Shown in pieces: positions 1 to 11,689 of a stretch of DNA of 64,000 nucleotides; the first letter of the stretch is position 1; every line of letters starts with the position of its first letter. The position numbers were made by a program, and so were the translations under genes. This DNA comes from Hysterangium stoloniferum (lineage: Eukaryota; Basidiomycota; Agaricomycetes; Hysterangiales; Hysterangiaceae), in NCBI GenBank assembly GCA_015178975.1, contig WHVD01000096.1, positions 62,001 through 126,000 of the forward strand, given 5' to 3'. The notes under the pieces were generated by a model that was given only the letters and a program-made list of their open reading frames with translations, searched no databases and was not told the DNA's origin.

Positions 1-425
1 TGACTTTTTCAAGCTTTTGAACGAGGAGAAATGGATTTGGAGGAAGTGGAATGGGCCAAAGCAGCTGCAGGACAAGAAGACTGGAACTCTTATGATGCTG
101 CCGTACGCGTGTTGATTCTGTCTGTCGCCTGTGCTGATTACCTGATTTGATCTGGTTTGGTTTGCGGGATGTAGGGCGGACTATGCGCTCATACAGGACA
201 AGAAGTTCAAGCAATGGGTGAAGAAGTATGCTGCGGATGAGTCGGTGTTCTTCGCCGAGTGCGTAGCTTTTTTCTCTCCCTCGGCTCTCATAGTTGTTTG
301 ACGTCGCTCTTTCGTCTAGTTTCTCCAAGGCGTTCGGCAAGCTTCTCGAACTTGGCGTTCCCTCCTCACAGTGGGTTTCCCCCGAACCCTGGGAACTGAA
401 GACTGTCGACGAACAGTCTAAATGA
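1..425 (+). CDS. CCP1: Cytochrome c peroxidase, C-terminal part (cut by the left edge)
   Basis: Only the last three exons are in the window: about 2-102, 175-258 and 320-425 (stop TGA 423-425), separated by introns of 72 and 61 bases. Read in phase they give a segment starting [11 protein letters not shown], then [25 protein letters not shown] and ending LKTVDEQSK. This matches the C-terminal part of mitochondrial cytochrome c peroxidase, including the conserved 'DYALIQD', 'FFxDFSKAFxKLLE' and 'xFKTLxEQ'-like blocks. The enzyme is a class I haem peroxidase of the intermembrane space that reduces hydrogen peroxide with electrons from cytochrome c. The haem and distal histidine regions lie to the left of the window and cannot be judged. 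Ascorbate peroxidase is the only near alternative; the ending favours CCP. Confidence 0.88.
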
Positions 426-1088
426 TGAAGATGCCCCGACCGGAAGTTTCGCCGCCCACAATTATCATACCTCGTAATTCTAAGAATCTATAAATGCGCC
501 TAGATAGATATGGTCCATCGAACAGCTATACCTTTCAAATACCAGTAGAGATGTTGCGATTATATACTGTCGTCTGATGGTGGTGTTATGATAACTATAT
601 AATGTAGATTCCCTCTGGACTTTGCGCAAGAGATATGTCTTGTAAACTGGAGGGAGGACAATTGTCTAGGGTATTTAGGGATGATCATACATAAATAATC
701 TATGAGTGGACGAGTGACTCTATGGTAAACTGGGGTGGTGGTACACAGGGGATGACAGACGACAACAGAATAAGAAGCGAGAGCAGAGGCTTCCTTGTAG
801 ATTAGTATTATAGTGGTTATGCATCTAGTGTGAGTGGTGAGTGGGCGGTGGCGGCCCTGACAAGGAACGAAAATCAACACGACAAGGTAACAACAGTGAA
901 CCCAGAAAAGAAAATCAGATAGAAAGGTATCCTTTGACCCACGTCAGGCATTCGAGGATCCCCCCCAGGAGGGATCGACGCACACCGTGTCGGAGACGGA
1001 AAACTGTGCAGCACGGGAAGAATCGTTAAGAATATGAATAAAGAAGGAAGACCGAAAGTAGGGGGTGGTGTTCACCAGTCCTCATGCC
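426..1088. other. Intergenic, between convergent genes
   Basis: This stretch lies between the stops of cytochrome c peroxidase (+) and the arrestin gene (-). It should hold both 3' UTRs. I see no convincing coding frame, RNA gene or repeat; the short open frames are unsupported. Confidence 0.6.
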
Positions 1089-3401
1089 TCACCGCCGAAG
1101 CGCACTGGCAAATCTCGCCGCCAGATCCCCGTCACTGAACGATCTCTCGGCTGTCCGCCCCGAGGCCTCCTCGTAAGACGGTAGGCCTTGCATGCTGGAG
1201 AGAGGGGTGACGCCACCGCCTAGGAATCCTCGTGAGGCGACGTCGTAGTGTGGCACGCGGGAGAGGGTGTCGTTGAGCGGGAGCGCGCCAGTCGGGGAGG
1301 CAGAGGTGGAGGTAGATGCGCCGGCGGGGAAGGGAGGAAGGGCCGTAAACGAGGCGGAGGGCGTTTGGGGAAGGGAGGACGAAGTAGGCGCGGTGGGGGG
1401 AGTGTCGGCGGTCAGGGGGAAGGCCGGTGAGGAGGACGAGGAGTCGTTCGCAATATTGTGATTCTGGCTTTGTTGGCGGGAATGAGACTGGTTTGAGAAA
1501 GTAGAGGCGACCTTTGTGAACGGCTTGAGGGAGAAGATCCCGTGATGGTGGTGGTGACCCCGGTCGCGTTCATTTTGGCCACTCTGGCTAGTCAACCGTT
1601 CTCTCTCCCGAGGCGCGCTCCGCTCGGGACTCGAAGCTCGGCTCCCCAACCTGCTCCCGGCACGACTGCCCATTCTGCTGTCAGGCGGCGTAGTGGCTGC
1701 ACTCAACACCCTATCCATCATTAGCTGTGTATTCACCCAATCGAGTGCAATATCCCCCGTCGCGCTAGATGCCACACCTTCCCCACCTGGGTCAGGGACC
1801 CTGTCCATAATATGTGCGGGATAACTTGGGAGTTCCATCTCCTCGCCCTCTCCCGCGCGCTCCGCCGTGTCGAGGCCGAACAGCAGACGCCGCGTCAAGC
1901 GCGTTGCGGCCCTGGCGTCTTCAAGGAGCGCATGATCAAGGATGTGGACAGGGAGTGAACAGCGCAATTCAGAGACGTGGCCATCGAGGTTGGACATAAC
2001 AATGTTCCAGCGGAGACGATGTGTTGTGACGATGGGCTCGATGGCATGGCTAGGGGTGGTGGTGGACGGGATAAGAAGGTGAAGCTTCGTCACGATTTCT
2101 TCCTCGCCCATGTCAATTTCAGGCATGGACTGTTCGGACGACGTCCCCGCCAGCGTGGGCAGACCAGATTCGGAAAAAGGCGACTGTTCGTTCACATTCG
2201 CTGGTGGCGCGCTGGCAAAGGAACCGGGTGTGACCGGATCCACGTGTGTCGTCGAGTCTGAAATGGGAGTGAGGATGCCATCAGAGAGACCAGGGGAGCT
2301 GGGCAAAGTTGCCCACGGAGAGCGTGTGGTACCGTTTTGAGAGGTCACTGCGTGGCCATGCCTAATTTCGTACTTAGCGGAGGCCACAGTGCGGGTCTCA
2401 TCATGTGGGGGGCCAGAGCGCGTATATGTCTTGAGGTGCTCTTGCAGCGAGGTAGTGATGCTTGTAATTTTGACGCCCTTGACAAGTGGAGATAGTTTTA
2501 TGAGAGCGGCAACTGTGTCTCCTGCGGCCCATGCCTTGTGTGGGACCATTATGGAGTACATGAGTTTCTCGGGCCAAGTATTTTCGAGTTCGAGGGTTTG
2601 CTGGTACTCGAGTGCCTCTGGGGCGAAGTTGCGGAGAATGCGCACTGGGGTTGTGGCGTGCAAATTGGACGAGAAACCGGGACGAACGGCGGTAGCTCGA
2701 AGCTTGTAGCCTATACCTGCAAGGCCACCCATAAGGATCATGTTTGAGGGAAGATTCTCGTCGAACTGGAGGGAAAAAGGGAAGACATGGCGGCCCGCTT
2801 TTAGAGTAGGCGTGTGGGTGAGTTCGCATTCCAAAAAGGACCAGTCATGTGTAGTGATGACTTGGGTTTGATAGCCTCCGCCGAGCACCGACCTATTCGA
2901 GGGAGTTAGCACTGGAATACGTCTAGGACGGTGGTGACAAGGGAGAGGATACTGGTAGCAGTATGCGCGCAACAAGGCAACGGCTAGACACGATATGACG
3001 GCGAAGGCGGCAATAACGCGGCCTGCAACGATGGAACAACGTCGAGCGACACGGACCTCCACCACGAAGATGACAGAAACTACTCACCCTTCTCCTTGTA
3101 CATTTGGCACACGCGACTTTCCACGAAATTGCATTGTTATCTCCTTGAACGTAGTCGCTTCGACGAGATTGAGGACGACACTTCCGTGAATCACGCATGG
3201 CTGCACGTCGACGCCTGTGCCACGCAGACAGAAGTATTTGGATGCTAGCACAATATCAAGGGAATTATGAGATTTAGCACCCATGAGAGCCGAGGACGTC
3301 TGAGGCAGCGAAGAGGAGAGGGGGTCAGATTGTGGGAACGCATCTGATGCTGGCTGAGGTGGATATATGCGAGGCTGAGGGGAGGGTGGCCTGGAAAGCA
3401 T
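1089..3401 (-). CDS. Alpha-arrestin (ART-type trafficking adaptor)
   Basis: Two exons, 3088-3401 and 1089-2892, joined across a 195-base intron with donor GTGAGT and a TGCTAAC branch point, give a protein of about 705 residues. The first third has the arrestin N fold (SLDIVLASKYFCLRGTGVDV, then QFRGKSRVP, HDWSFLECEL, GRHVFPFSLQFDENLPS). The middle has the arrestin C fold (YSIMVPHKAWAAGD, then VKGVKITSITTSLQEH). The tail is long, Ser/Pro-rich and disordered, with a short GSR repeat and a His run. Two LPSY sites occur, one just before the tail and one about 30 residues from the end; LPxY/PPxY sites in this family bind Rsp5-type ubiquitin ligases. Such proteins direct plasma-membrane permeases to endocytosis. 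I chose the ATG at 3401 because the frame upstream only offers GTG. Confidence 0.85.
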
Positions 3402-4609
3402 TGTTTGAGATGATAGGGAGGAAGCAGTCACGGTGAAATATGTAGGTATTTAATTTTTTATGTATAAAAATAGAATTCCTGGCTATTTACCTCCTTTTTT
3501 CAATTTCCGGGACGGGCCAAGGGGTTCGCCCCCCAATAAAAATAATTCAAGCACAAAACCGCAACATTTGTTTATTTATTTTAATTTTATGCAACATGTG
3601 AAACAGTCTTATCATTTGACCCGAACTCGGAGATTCAAATTCCTCCATGCGTCTCGCTGCTTCTCCACAGGTTTTGAAACAACAAGCCCTGACCGGAACC
3701 CATATTAAAATCCCTTATCAAAAACTCGGGTTTAGGGTTGACTTATCTGCGTTCCTCTATAGTGCCACCCCAAATTGATCTTCGTCATTTTCAACCTGAT
3801 TGGCACATATCCTATCTTATCAAGTCATTATTCTCTTGCATCATCGACAACAAAATGACGTTGCACAATCACTAATCAATTAATCAAGTGATCACCCTTG
3901 ATCTTCCCGAACAAATATTCGTTACGAGCACTATAAATCCGAACTTCGGGTCATTATTGCAACTGGCATTTCAAAACAGTACAAAATGTGAATATAAAGA
4001 GCATAATTGAACGAGCGTTGTATTTAGCAACATTCTCCTCAACAATCCCTTCCCAAGATGTCCCTTCTTGCATGCAAGTCTTCCATGATGGCAACCTGTA
4101 AAGCATCTCCTGGATGGCATTCACATCCAAATGGAGGGTTGTCATCCCAGCTTTTTGTCCACTTGAAGAGCCTCCGAGCACTATCAGCAGATCCCATGTT
4201 TCCAGAGGCCAGGTTCATGATGCTGTTGCCTTACCTCAGACAAACCTGTCACGTCATTTATAATTCAAACTTGTCATGTAAATGAGAGCAAAACCGTCGT
4301 TAATAATCTGATTACTGTGGCGGTCCATTGGCACACGAGTTTAGTTAAGTTTCGACGCACGTAGTAATATCTCCAAGTTATGAATGCCCAATGCCCACTG
4401 GTATATGAGAACAACGAGAGGATACACATACCCAATTATCATGACAGAGATGTTATCCATTGTACACATCACCGCCTAAATCGTGATGCAGATGTCTACA
4501 GAGGATAGCAGTTTACCTGAACCTGAATCGACCAAACGTCACCCTAAGTTTGGCGCAGGCCGTACTTGGCGCGTACCGCCAACCCACCGGCACTAACTGA
4601 TCGCTTTGG
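3402..4609. other. Intergenic, divergent promoters of arrestin and GPI18
   Basis: An AT-rich stretch of about 1.2 kb between two divergent genes. It contains A/T runs and a 75-codon open frame at 3954-4181 (-) with no recognisable match. I see no RNA gene or clear repeat. Confidence 0.5.
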
Positions 4610-6101
4610 ATGCCGTCCCAAGTGACTGCCCAGCGTGAACCACAGCACACCTCCAAAAGCAAAAACGCGGCCTCTGACCGCAATCTCACCCATCTCACTC
4701 TCCTCACCGTCCTTCTTCGCCTCCTCACCGTTCTCCTCGGCTTTTTCACATCGTATCTTCCCCAGTTCGACACCTCGCCCGCTCTCATTCTTCCCGATGT
4801 GCAGAATTCACTGCTTTCACGCGCCGTGTCGGTTGCAGTGCGATGGGATGCTTTTCATTTTCTAGAGATAGCGAAGCATGGCTACGTCTCCGAGCACCAG
4901 TATGCCTTCATGCCCGGCGTACCAGCGATCTTGAGGGCGGGCGGCTGGCTTGCGCAATCTACGACCACGAACGCGACGTCAGCCATAACGCGCCAGCCTA
5001 GTGCAGCACACATGATCGTCCCCCATTTTTTTCTCGCGACGCTGTTTTCCCTCGCGACGACCCGCACATTGTATGCGCTTACGCTGCACTACACGGATTC
5101 ACCACGCATTGCGCTCTTGACTGGGTATCTGTCGCTCCTGCCATCTAGTCCTGCGACGCTTCATTTGTCCCCCTATGCAGAGGGCTGGTATGCATGGGGG
5201 TCGTATCGTGGTGCGGCTTTCTAATCTTGATCGTGGCCCTGGACCGTGGTTGAATCTCTCCCTTATTCTACCAGGGATGTTATATTGTGCGAGAAGACAA
5301 TGGGTATCAGCCAGCGTGGCATTTATGTTTGCTGGCGTGTTTCGCGCGAATGCGGTATTACTCGGAGGATTCATCGCATGGGGGATGCTGGTGCAGCCAG
5401 TGGTCGAAAAAAGACGAGTATGTATTCAATTGCTATTCCCTTGCATCTTTGTGAGTATTAATTCTCATACCCAGTTATCGACTCGCACCCTTGTTTTTGC
5501 ACCGTTTCTCGTTCTCGCGCCGTCTGTCCCGTTTCTGCTTCACCAACTCCACGGCTACGTCACTTTCTGTATCCCATCACGCAATCGCCCTTGGTGCAAC
5601 TCGCGGGTTCCTTTTGTGTACCCCTTTGTGCAATCGCACTACTGGAATGTCGGTTTTCTCCGCTACTGGGAAGTCGCGCAAATACCCAATTTCATCATCG
5701 CCGCACCAGTTTTGGGACTTGTATTCTGGGGTGCTTCGACGACAATACCGACGATGGGCCGGTATGTGTTGGTCCAGGCCGGAATCATCGCGTACACAGG
5801 AGACAAAAAGATAATGGATAAAAATAAGCACACGCCGCCACTGGCTTCTTCGCTACTCTCGATACCCGCTAACTCCGTGCTCCCGCATGCTATCCACGCC
5901 CTTATTTTGGCCCTCACGCTTCTCTTCTCCGCGCACACTCAAATCATACTTCGTTTCGCTTCCGCACTGCCCTTCACGTACTGGTGTGCTGCTCGGCTAC
6001 TTTTAGAGCGGCCTTCGTGGGGGCGGGCGTGGGTTACGTGGAGCATTCTGTGGGGTGCCCTGAGCGTCGTGCTTTGGGGAACATTTTTGCCACCTGCATA
6101 G
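4610..6101 (+). CDS. GPI18: GPI mannosyltransferase 2 (PIG-V family)
   Basis: Adds the second mannose to the GPI anchor core in the ER membrane, using dolichol-phosphate mannose. Three exons, 4610-5210, 5275-5417 and 5475-6101, give about 456 residues. The family signature is clear: RWDAFHFLEIAKHGY, EHQYAFMPG, SPYAEGWYAW, then RPWC, QSHYWNVGFLRYW and a C-terminal HTQIILRFASALPFTYW segment. Many hydrophobic helices fit a multi-pass ER protein. The first intron (64 bases, donor GTGCGG) restores the conserved 'GML.YARRQW'-like stretch across the junction. The second (57 bases) is a multiple of three and open, so retention would add 19 residues; its GTATGT donor and loss of family similarity argue it is removed. 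Confidence 0.92.
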
Positions 6102-7648
6102 ATGAGAGGTGGTGAGTATCAGGCGGTGAATGTTGATAAGGTGGTGGCGTGTATTACTCGGATATGTTGTCCTTGCTTGCTTTATGACATGTGGTAATAA
6201 GGTGATTTTGTGTGCATCCTAAAATATAATTGACCGGATTGGAAAATTAAGGGGGTTTGCTTAGGGCTGATAGTATCAGCTTTTATAATAGACTGGTACA
6301 ATACGACCTAGACACTCGTATCGTTGTTAAGTACTTGATGCGGATCTCGGGGGGTATAAACGCTAATAGATTGGGTCCCCATACTGACATTATATTGTGC
6401 GCAGTCTTCCTGGAGCTTATTCACATGCATGACACAAGATGGGGGCAAAGCCTTGATTTTAATGAGATGTCACCACTTTGTATACTATACATTACAGGGT
6501 CGGACGGCAGATACAGTGTGTCAGTACATCGCTGGATGGGCGGGGATGATGAACTGGGTCCTCATACTATATTGTGCGCAGTCCAACGCAACTGCAATTA
6601 AACATGTCACCACGCTGTATACTATACATTATAGGGGCGGACGGCAGATGCCGCCATTTGACACTACTAGGGTTACAAAAGGAGAGAGACGGGTAATAAA
6701 AATGAATGTGCATGTGGCGCGGCGGGCGGAGTCGGAGTCGGACGGCATTGTCCATCAGAAGGGAGCGTGGACGCCCCGCGCGGGGTTCTGGGGGGAAGGG
6801 GGGGGGTTAGCCGTTGCCTCACAGTGCGAATCGCAGTGCAGGCTTCACCATCGAGTCAGAAACGAGGCGGAACCCGCGGAGGACGTTCGAGACAGCGACT
6901 AAGGCACGGTGAGTATTAATGCCGCGGGCTGCGTCTGAGCCGCAATGATTAATCACATTTCACAGTCACAGTGGTCCCTGTTCTGAGTCTGCTCGAGGAG
7001 GCTGCTAGCGTCAGGCGGGGCTGGCATCCCTAACGGGGGGGGGCAACTCACATGTCAGGGAAGCGCTGCTGAGGTTTCTGCGGATGGTGGGGAAGAGCGG
7101 GAGAGAATGAGAGGAAGATAGTTTGGTAGGCATCATTTTTCGAAAGGACGGGACAGGCGGGAAGTTGGGGGGGGGGGACGTATCGTGCTGCCTCTGTTAA
7201 ATATGCCTGAGGGTGGACCGGCCGTGCGAGCCCGGACGCGAATGGGTGGCTTCTATGAAGTGGCACTTTAGTGCGAAGGCACTCATTTCAGACGCTGGTC
7301 TGTATGAGCTAGGGTTTTTCATCTTCAGTCGGTGACGCTTCGGAAGCCTGTGCGGATCCGGGATGAATGCCCCTTGTGTATTCTCTTCGATGGTCATCAT
7401 ATGGCCTATCAGAATACAGATACAAAGATGGTCAAGTGACAAGAAGGAAACTAACTGTATTATATCTGAGGGGGCGATCGTCTATCAGTTTTCTCGATAA
7501 CCTCGTGTAACACATCTGGCTGAATCAGAATCCAGTCTACATCGCTTGGAACGGACATAAAAGATCTAAGTTGCGTCGCCATTACAAGAGTTGTCATTTT
7601 ATATAAAAAAAAAAAAAACTACATGATCATCAACAAATAGTAACATAG
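6102..7648. other. Intergenic, convergent 3' ends, with an internal imperfect duplication
   Basis: About 1.5 kb between GPI18 (+) and the peroxin gene (-). It holds an imperfect direct duplication (listed separately), several G runs near 6790-7030 and 7170, and an A run at about 7606-7618. An open frame at 6429-6902 spans the duplication and shows no protein-like conservation. No gene recognised. Confidence 0.55.
6373..6650 (+). repeat. Imperfect intergenic direct duplication
   Basis: Two related blocks lie head to tail. Each begins GGGTCC.CATACT, contains ATATTGTGCGCAGTC, and ends with ATGTCACCAC..TGTATACTATACATTA followed by CGGACGGCAGAT. The first spans about 6373-6512 and the second about 6555-6650. 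The spacing between the shared segments differs, so this is a diverged tandem duplication rather than a satellite array. Function unknown. Confidence 0.7.
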
Positions 7649-9321
7649 CTACCGTGCATTTTTCACGGCACTCTTCAGTCGATTTTGCAATGCGCTTCCT
7701 CCCCCGGAGTCGTCCGTGCTTTTTGAGTCTTTGACGGGGTCCTTGTTTTTGAATGGTGAAGATGTTGGCGACGTCGGCAAACATGACGATGGTTTAGACT
7801 CGCTCTCGTGATGTCGTAGTGCTGCGCTTGTATCCTCCCAGGCGGTAGCATTTTTGGCGACAGTCTCTGCATCGTTGAGGATATTCCGAGTATCCCCCAT
7901 TTCTTGCTCTCTCACGATGCCCAATGGGCCAGGATACGCCTCCTCCACGGTCTCTTCCAGGATCGCTATCCGTGTCCACCGCCTGTACCGTGTATACTTC
8001 CCGAGCCCACCCTTCCCGCTCGCCGCCTCCCATTTGTTATCGCCATACACCCACCCATCGCCGTCTGTCGCAGTATCCTCTGCGTCTGGAGTAGTACCGA
8101 CAGGGACAATCCCCTCATCCCGCTCCTTGTCTTTGTCGCTGGCCGCGCTAACGCTCGCAGTCCGTTCCCTGATCATCGTCGCAGCGCGTTTCAATCGCGA
8201 TCCAGTGTCCTTATCCTCCTCCGCGACGATCCCTGGCGGCCGTCTCTCCACCCTAGCAACACTCGTGCCATCGCTGTTGACCAGTATCCCCCACTCGCGC
8301 TCTTCCCAGCGCCAGCTTGCAGTGCGCTTTAGACGCTTACCGCTCGGCAGGGGAAAGAAGGATGAAGAAGGCGGCGGGAGGCTGAATGCGCTGGGGGGCG
8401 AAAACGGTTGGTGTGCGACGCTGCACCACGACGGCCGCTCCCCCGGCAACAGTGCTGCCGTCCAGTCGAGCCCGACCCACCAGCGCTGGCATTCAAGTAT
8501 GGTGAACACAAAACGGACTGCCGGCGATACGGGGTGCGACGGAGCTGAAGTGGCGGATAGCGATGCCTTTTGTGGAGATGGTGAGCGGTAGGGAACGCCG
8601 CTAAGGAACCTCCAGGACAGGCTCAAGGCCCATTGGATGTATGCGCTGCGTCCAAGTACAGTGCGAATCGTGCAAGCCCAGCGCGCTCTGTACGTGATCA
8701 CGAATGTACCAGCCAATCCTAGGATGACGGGGAAAGGCACTAGATAGATAATAATCACATATGGGAAATATAGCATTGCCGAGAGACGAAGTGCGATGAT
8801 CAGATGGTGTAGGGATGAGGGCGCTGGCGGAAGTGAGGGAAGTAATGTACGGAAGATGGTGAGGTCAGAAAGGGCGTTAGCGAGGGCCTGTTCGGTCGTG
8901 GGTTGGATTGGCTGCGAAGGGGACCTGGGCAGATACTTCCACAGGGCAGGTAAAAGCAAAGTGAATGGGACAAGATACCTGTGGAAGAGAGTGGTTGTCA
9001 CACGCACATCGAAAAATATTGCATAGCGACTTACCTGGTGAACGTATATGTTGTGAGACACAGACCCCACCAAGCTGCGAGAACAAGCCAGGCCTCAGAC
9101 CAATGAGAATTCCAGCTGAGCACCTCTGCCCCGCGGCGTAAGAGACGTATTGTAGGAGCTAATTCAACAAGAAGTAAAGTAACAGGGGGAGGTACTGAGT
9201 CAAGAAAATGCAGTAGATTGGGTGTATTGGTTGACATCGGTACGCGCTGTGGCTTCGCAGTTTCAACAGCGTGTAAATGCGATATGTAGCGATCAGTTAA
9301 CAGAGAATCAAACGCGGCCAT
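7649..9321 (-). CDS. Peroxisomal membrane peroxin, Pex24/Pex28-32 type, with dysferlin (DysF) domain
   Basis: Two exons, 9035-9321 and 7649-8978, encode about 538 residues. The N-terminal half has several hydrophobic stretches (for example around PPPVTLLLVEL and YFPYVIIIYLVPFPVIL). The C-terminal half has split DysF motifs: ECQRWWVGLDWT, LLPGERPSWC and SWRWEEREWGILV, then DGDGWVYGDNKWE and KYTRYRRWTR near residue 430. This arrangement is typical of the fungal Pex24/Pex30 group, which controls peroxisome number and ER-peroxisome contacts. Between the two DysF parts is a Ser/Asp-rich linker. The tail is short, polar and lysine-rich. The start ATG at 9321 is the first in frame. Which of the Pex28-32 paralogs it matches cannot be told by eye. 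Confidence 0.85.
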
Positions 9322-9463
9322 ACACCATAGGGAGTATCCCTTTTCTTACGACATTTTTTGATGTACTCTGTACTGGCGACCAGCGTGAAAGCGTGAATGC
9401 CTGGAAACACGTGCTTCAGTACACAACTATTTTACACAAGTTATGTAAGCCGAGATCATTTCT

Positions 9464-10780
9464 TCATTCCAACACATCGTCGTCAAAGATGGCTGTCTTT
9501 GCCTCTCCATCTTCTCTTATAACGCCTCTATACATACCCGAAGAGTTTAAAGGTGTCGAGACTTGTCCAGATAGTCTCGTTAGCATCGCATAATTAAAGT
9601 CACAAGACACTCACCGTTGCCCTTCTCATCGAGACTTATCACCCCACCCACCCCACCATCACGTCGCAATTCCTCCACGACGTGTTTTCCAGCTATCCCC
9701 AGCGAGTTGTTCAGAAATTTCATGCGATGAACAAGCGTCGACGCGGTGGCAAGTCGGATAAAGTACTGCAATTACCCTAAGTCTCCGTTAATGTTTTGCG
9801 CAAGGAACACTGCGTACGTCGCCATCCCCCGTTCCCGACACACCCACCGCCTTTTTCTTTCTGAACAGCCTCCCAAAAATGCCGCGCGTCTTCCATTCCT
9901 CGGCCCAGAAACCGGCGCCCATTGTCGGCGTGTCACCCACTCGACCAACTAGCTTGTTCGTCTTCCCGCCTGTACTTGTGAGTGCCGCGATACATCCTCT
10001 TACATCCAACGCGACAGCCCCCACTGTTCCCGTCGGCACACTGTCCAGGGCTACGTCGATTTCGTCTTTCGGTCTCGGATAAGGCACGGGGTCCTCTGGC
10101 AGTCCCAATCCTCTACGGTGCTCTTTCCACCGGTTTTCCGTATAGAAATACGAGGGATCGACAAGTGTCTCTCCGAGCTGAGCTCCGATGTCTTCTGCAG
10201 GGGCGCCGGACAATGCTGCGTGTGGGACAAGCTCTGGGTGCAAGTAGAGTGCGCGTACAAGCTGAGAGGGATTCTTCGCGCGTGTAAGAAGTGTCAAGGA
10301 CATGCCCCGTCGCGTGGCAGGAATGTTTGGGTGTGAGGCGGGCGGCTTGGACAGCATGACTGAAGTCTCAAGCTCGTTCTAAAGTGGCACATGAACACTA
10401 TACCCGAAGAACAAGACGAAACTTGGAAGAACGAACTTTGCCTGCGACGTTGAACACTGCGCCTTTCCCCGAGTTGAATAGCGGATTGTCTACACTCCCG
10501 TTTGATTATCATTTACGGGGCACATGATCGTGTAACTACCTTCCATCGCCGTCACTGCAGCCACGACTGCGTCCAATGCTTCTCCTCCCTCGGTTAACAC
10601 ATTGTAGCCCTCTCTCAGAGCGTACGCTAGCCCTGCATGATACTGAGCTCTCTGAGCAGGTGTTGAACCAGCCCTATTCATTGTACCCGCTCCTCCGTGG
10701 ATCACCAACACGTACTTTGGGCTAGATTTCTTGGGCGTAATTTGTGATAATAGCGGATTTTTCTCCTCAAGGCTCCTCAT
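9464..10780 (-). CDS. L-asparaginase / isoaspartyl peptidase (Ntn hydrolase)
   Basis: Five exons: 10540-10780, 10437-10489, 9818-10378, 9615-9765 and 9464-9561, giving about 367 residues. Motifs in order are VLVIHGGAGTM, EALDAVVAAVTAMED, NPLFNSGKGAVFN, NELETSVM, then GTVGAVALD with the nucleophilic Thr that is freed by autocleavage, TSTGG, GRVGDTP, GAG, SGTGDGDYFIR and GMYRGVI. The enzyme hydrolyses asparagine or isoaspartyl peptides in the cytoplasm. The second exon is only 53 bases. The intron after it uses a GTTCGT donor. A TCACGTGA palindrome lies about 70 bases upstream of the ATG. A basic insertion near FGRLFRKKK precedes the SGTGDGD motif. Taspase-like activity is less likely given the length. 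Confidence 0.92.
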
Positions 10781-11684
10781 GGTGTTGCAGCACGACGCTA
10801 GAAGCGATAGAGTGCACTATCACTGATACTACCACGGTTCAGCAACACTGTCACGTGATAATGCCTTCTTGCGTGATCTTGCGAAATTGCGGATTGTTGA
10901 CTGGTCCTCAATTAAATATAAATCTGTGCACGCGGGCTGGTTTTTTGGATGCTCTACTGTTACACCCCGATTTTTACTTAGTATTGTTCTTGTTTCATTT
11001 TTTTCTCGGTCAATGCTTTCTGATGCTACCAGAGACTTGAAGCTTGAATCTTCTAAGGCACTTGCATTGGCCATTTTCCTCACAGGCCGTGTATTAAAAT
11101 ATCTGAAGTCTGTAAATAGTTGGGATCTGTCGGCCTTTGCTATCTTGGGATTCTAAAAACTTCCGCGCTGGTCTCGTGCTTGCTTTGCTAGGTGAGATAC
11201 ACCATTCTCGTAAGGCCTTGTGCTTCACGTTTCTATGTTAATTATCTTCAGTAGCTTTTCCCATATGGATATTCTGACTTGTATGTATCAGTAAAATGGT
11301 TTCAGGCGCCGGGCTGAGGCTCCAAGCCCTCTCTACGACGTCCAGGATACTTCTAGAGGCTCAAAGATATTGGTGGGAATCTTTCAGATAAAAGAAACAA
11401 TTTTACTGGTGTGCTTGACATGACCTTCTACAATAATGCTTGGGTTCGGATATGGGAGCAACACGGAAATTATAGCAAGATTTGTGTAACATTTTTGCTA
11501 CCTTGATGCAGAGCGTCAAAATGTTGGTTGTCTGTGTGTTTCCCTTCGTACATGCCCTCATCTCGGTTTCAGGAGGGGGTAGTGTCTGTTAGGTTCCCAA
11601 GCCGTGAAATGTGGCAATTAGAACAACGGTGATAGAAAATTATAATTTGACAGACCGTATATCAACTTCTTCTCGGATTATCGA
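10781..11684. other. Intergenic region upstream of the asparaginase gene
   Basis: About 0.9 kb between the asparaginase start and an S28 peptidase pseudogene. It contains the TCACGTGA palindrome near 10851. A minus-strand frame at 10829-11083 reads like a possible exon remnant but has no recognisable family. Nothing else supported. Confidence 0.45.
10851..10858. promoter_or_regulatory. TCACGTGA E-box palindrome upstream of the asparaginase gene
   Basis: A perfect 8-base palindrome with the CACGTG core recognised by fungal bHLH factors such as Cbf1/Pho4-type proteins. It lies about 70 bases upstream of the asparaginase ATG at 10780 (minus strand). Binding is inferred only from the motif. Confidence 0.35.
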
Positions 11685-11689
11685 CTCAT

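Noticed and set aside
1248-2747. Several plus-strand frames inside the arrestin gene
   Set aside because: They are antisense shadows of the GC-rich, Ser/Pro-rich coding strand.
3954-4181. 75-codon minus-strand frame in the arrestin/GPI18 intergenic region
   Set aside because: Some protein-like flavour (ending in a hydrophobic run), but no family recognised and no neighbouring exons could be joined to it.
6429-6902. 157-codon plus-strand open frame
   Set aside because: It spans the intergenic duplication, has no domain-like pattern and no splice context; composition looks random.
7854-8591. 245-codon plus-strand frame
   Set aside because: Antisense shadow of the dysferlin-domain peroxin, whose motifs are clear on the minus strand.
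10829-11083. 84-codon minus-strand frame upstream of the asparaginase gene
   Set aside because: Might be an old exon, but it has no recognisable motif and no partner exons.
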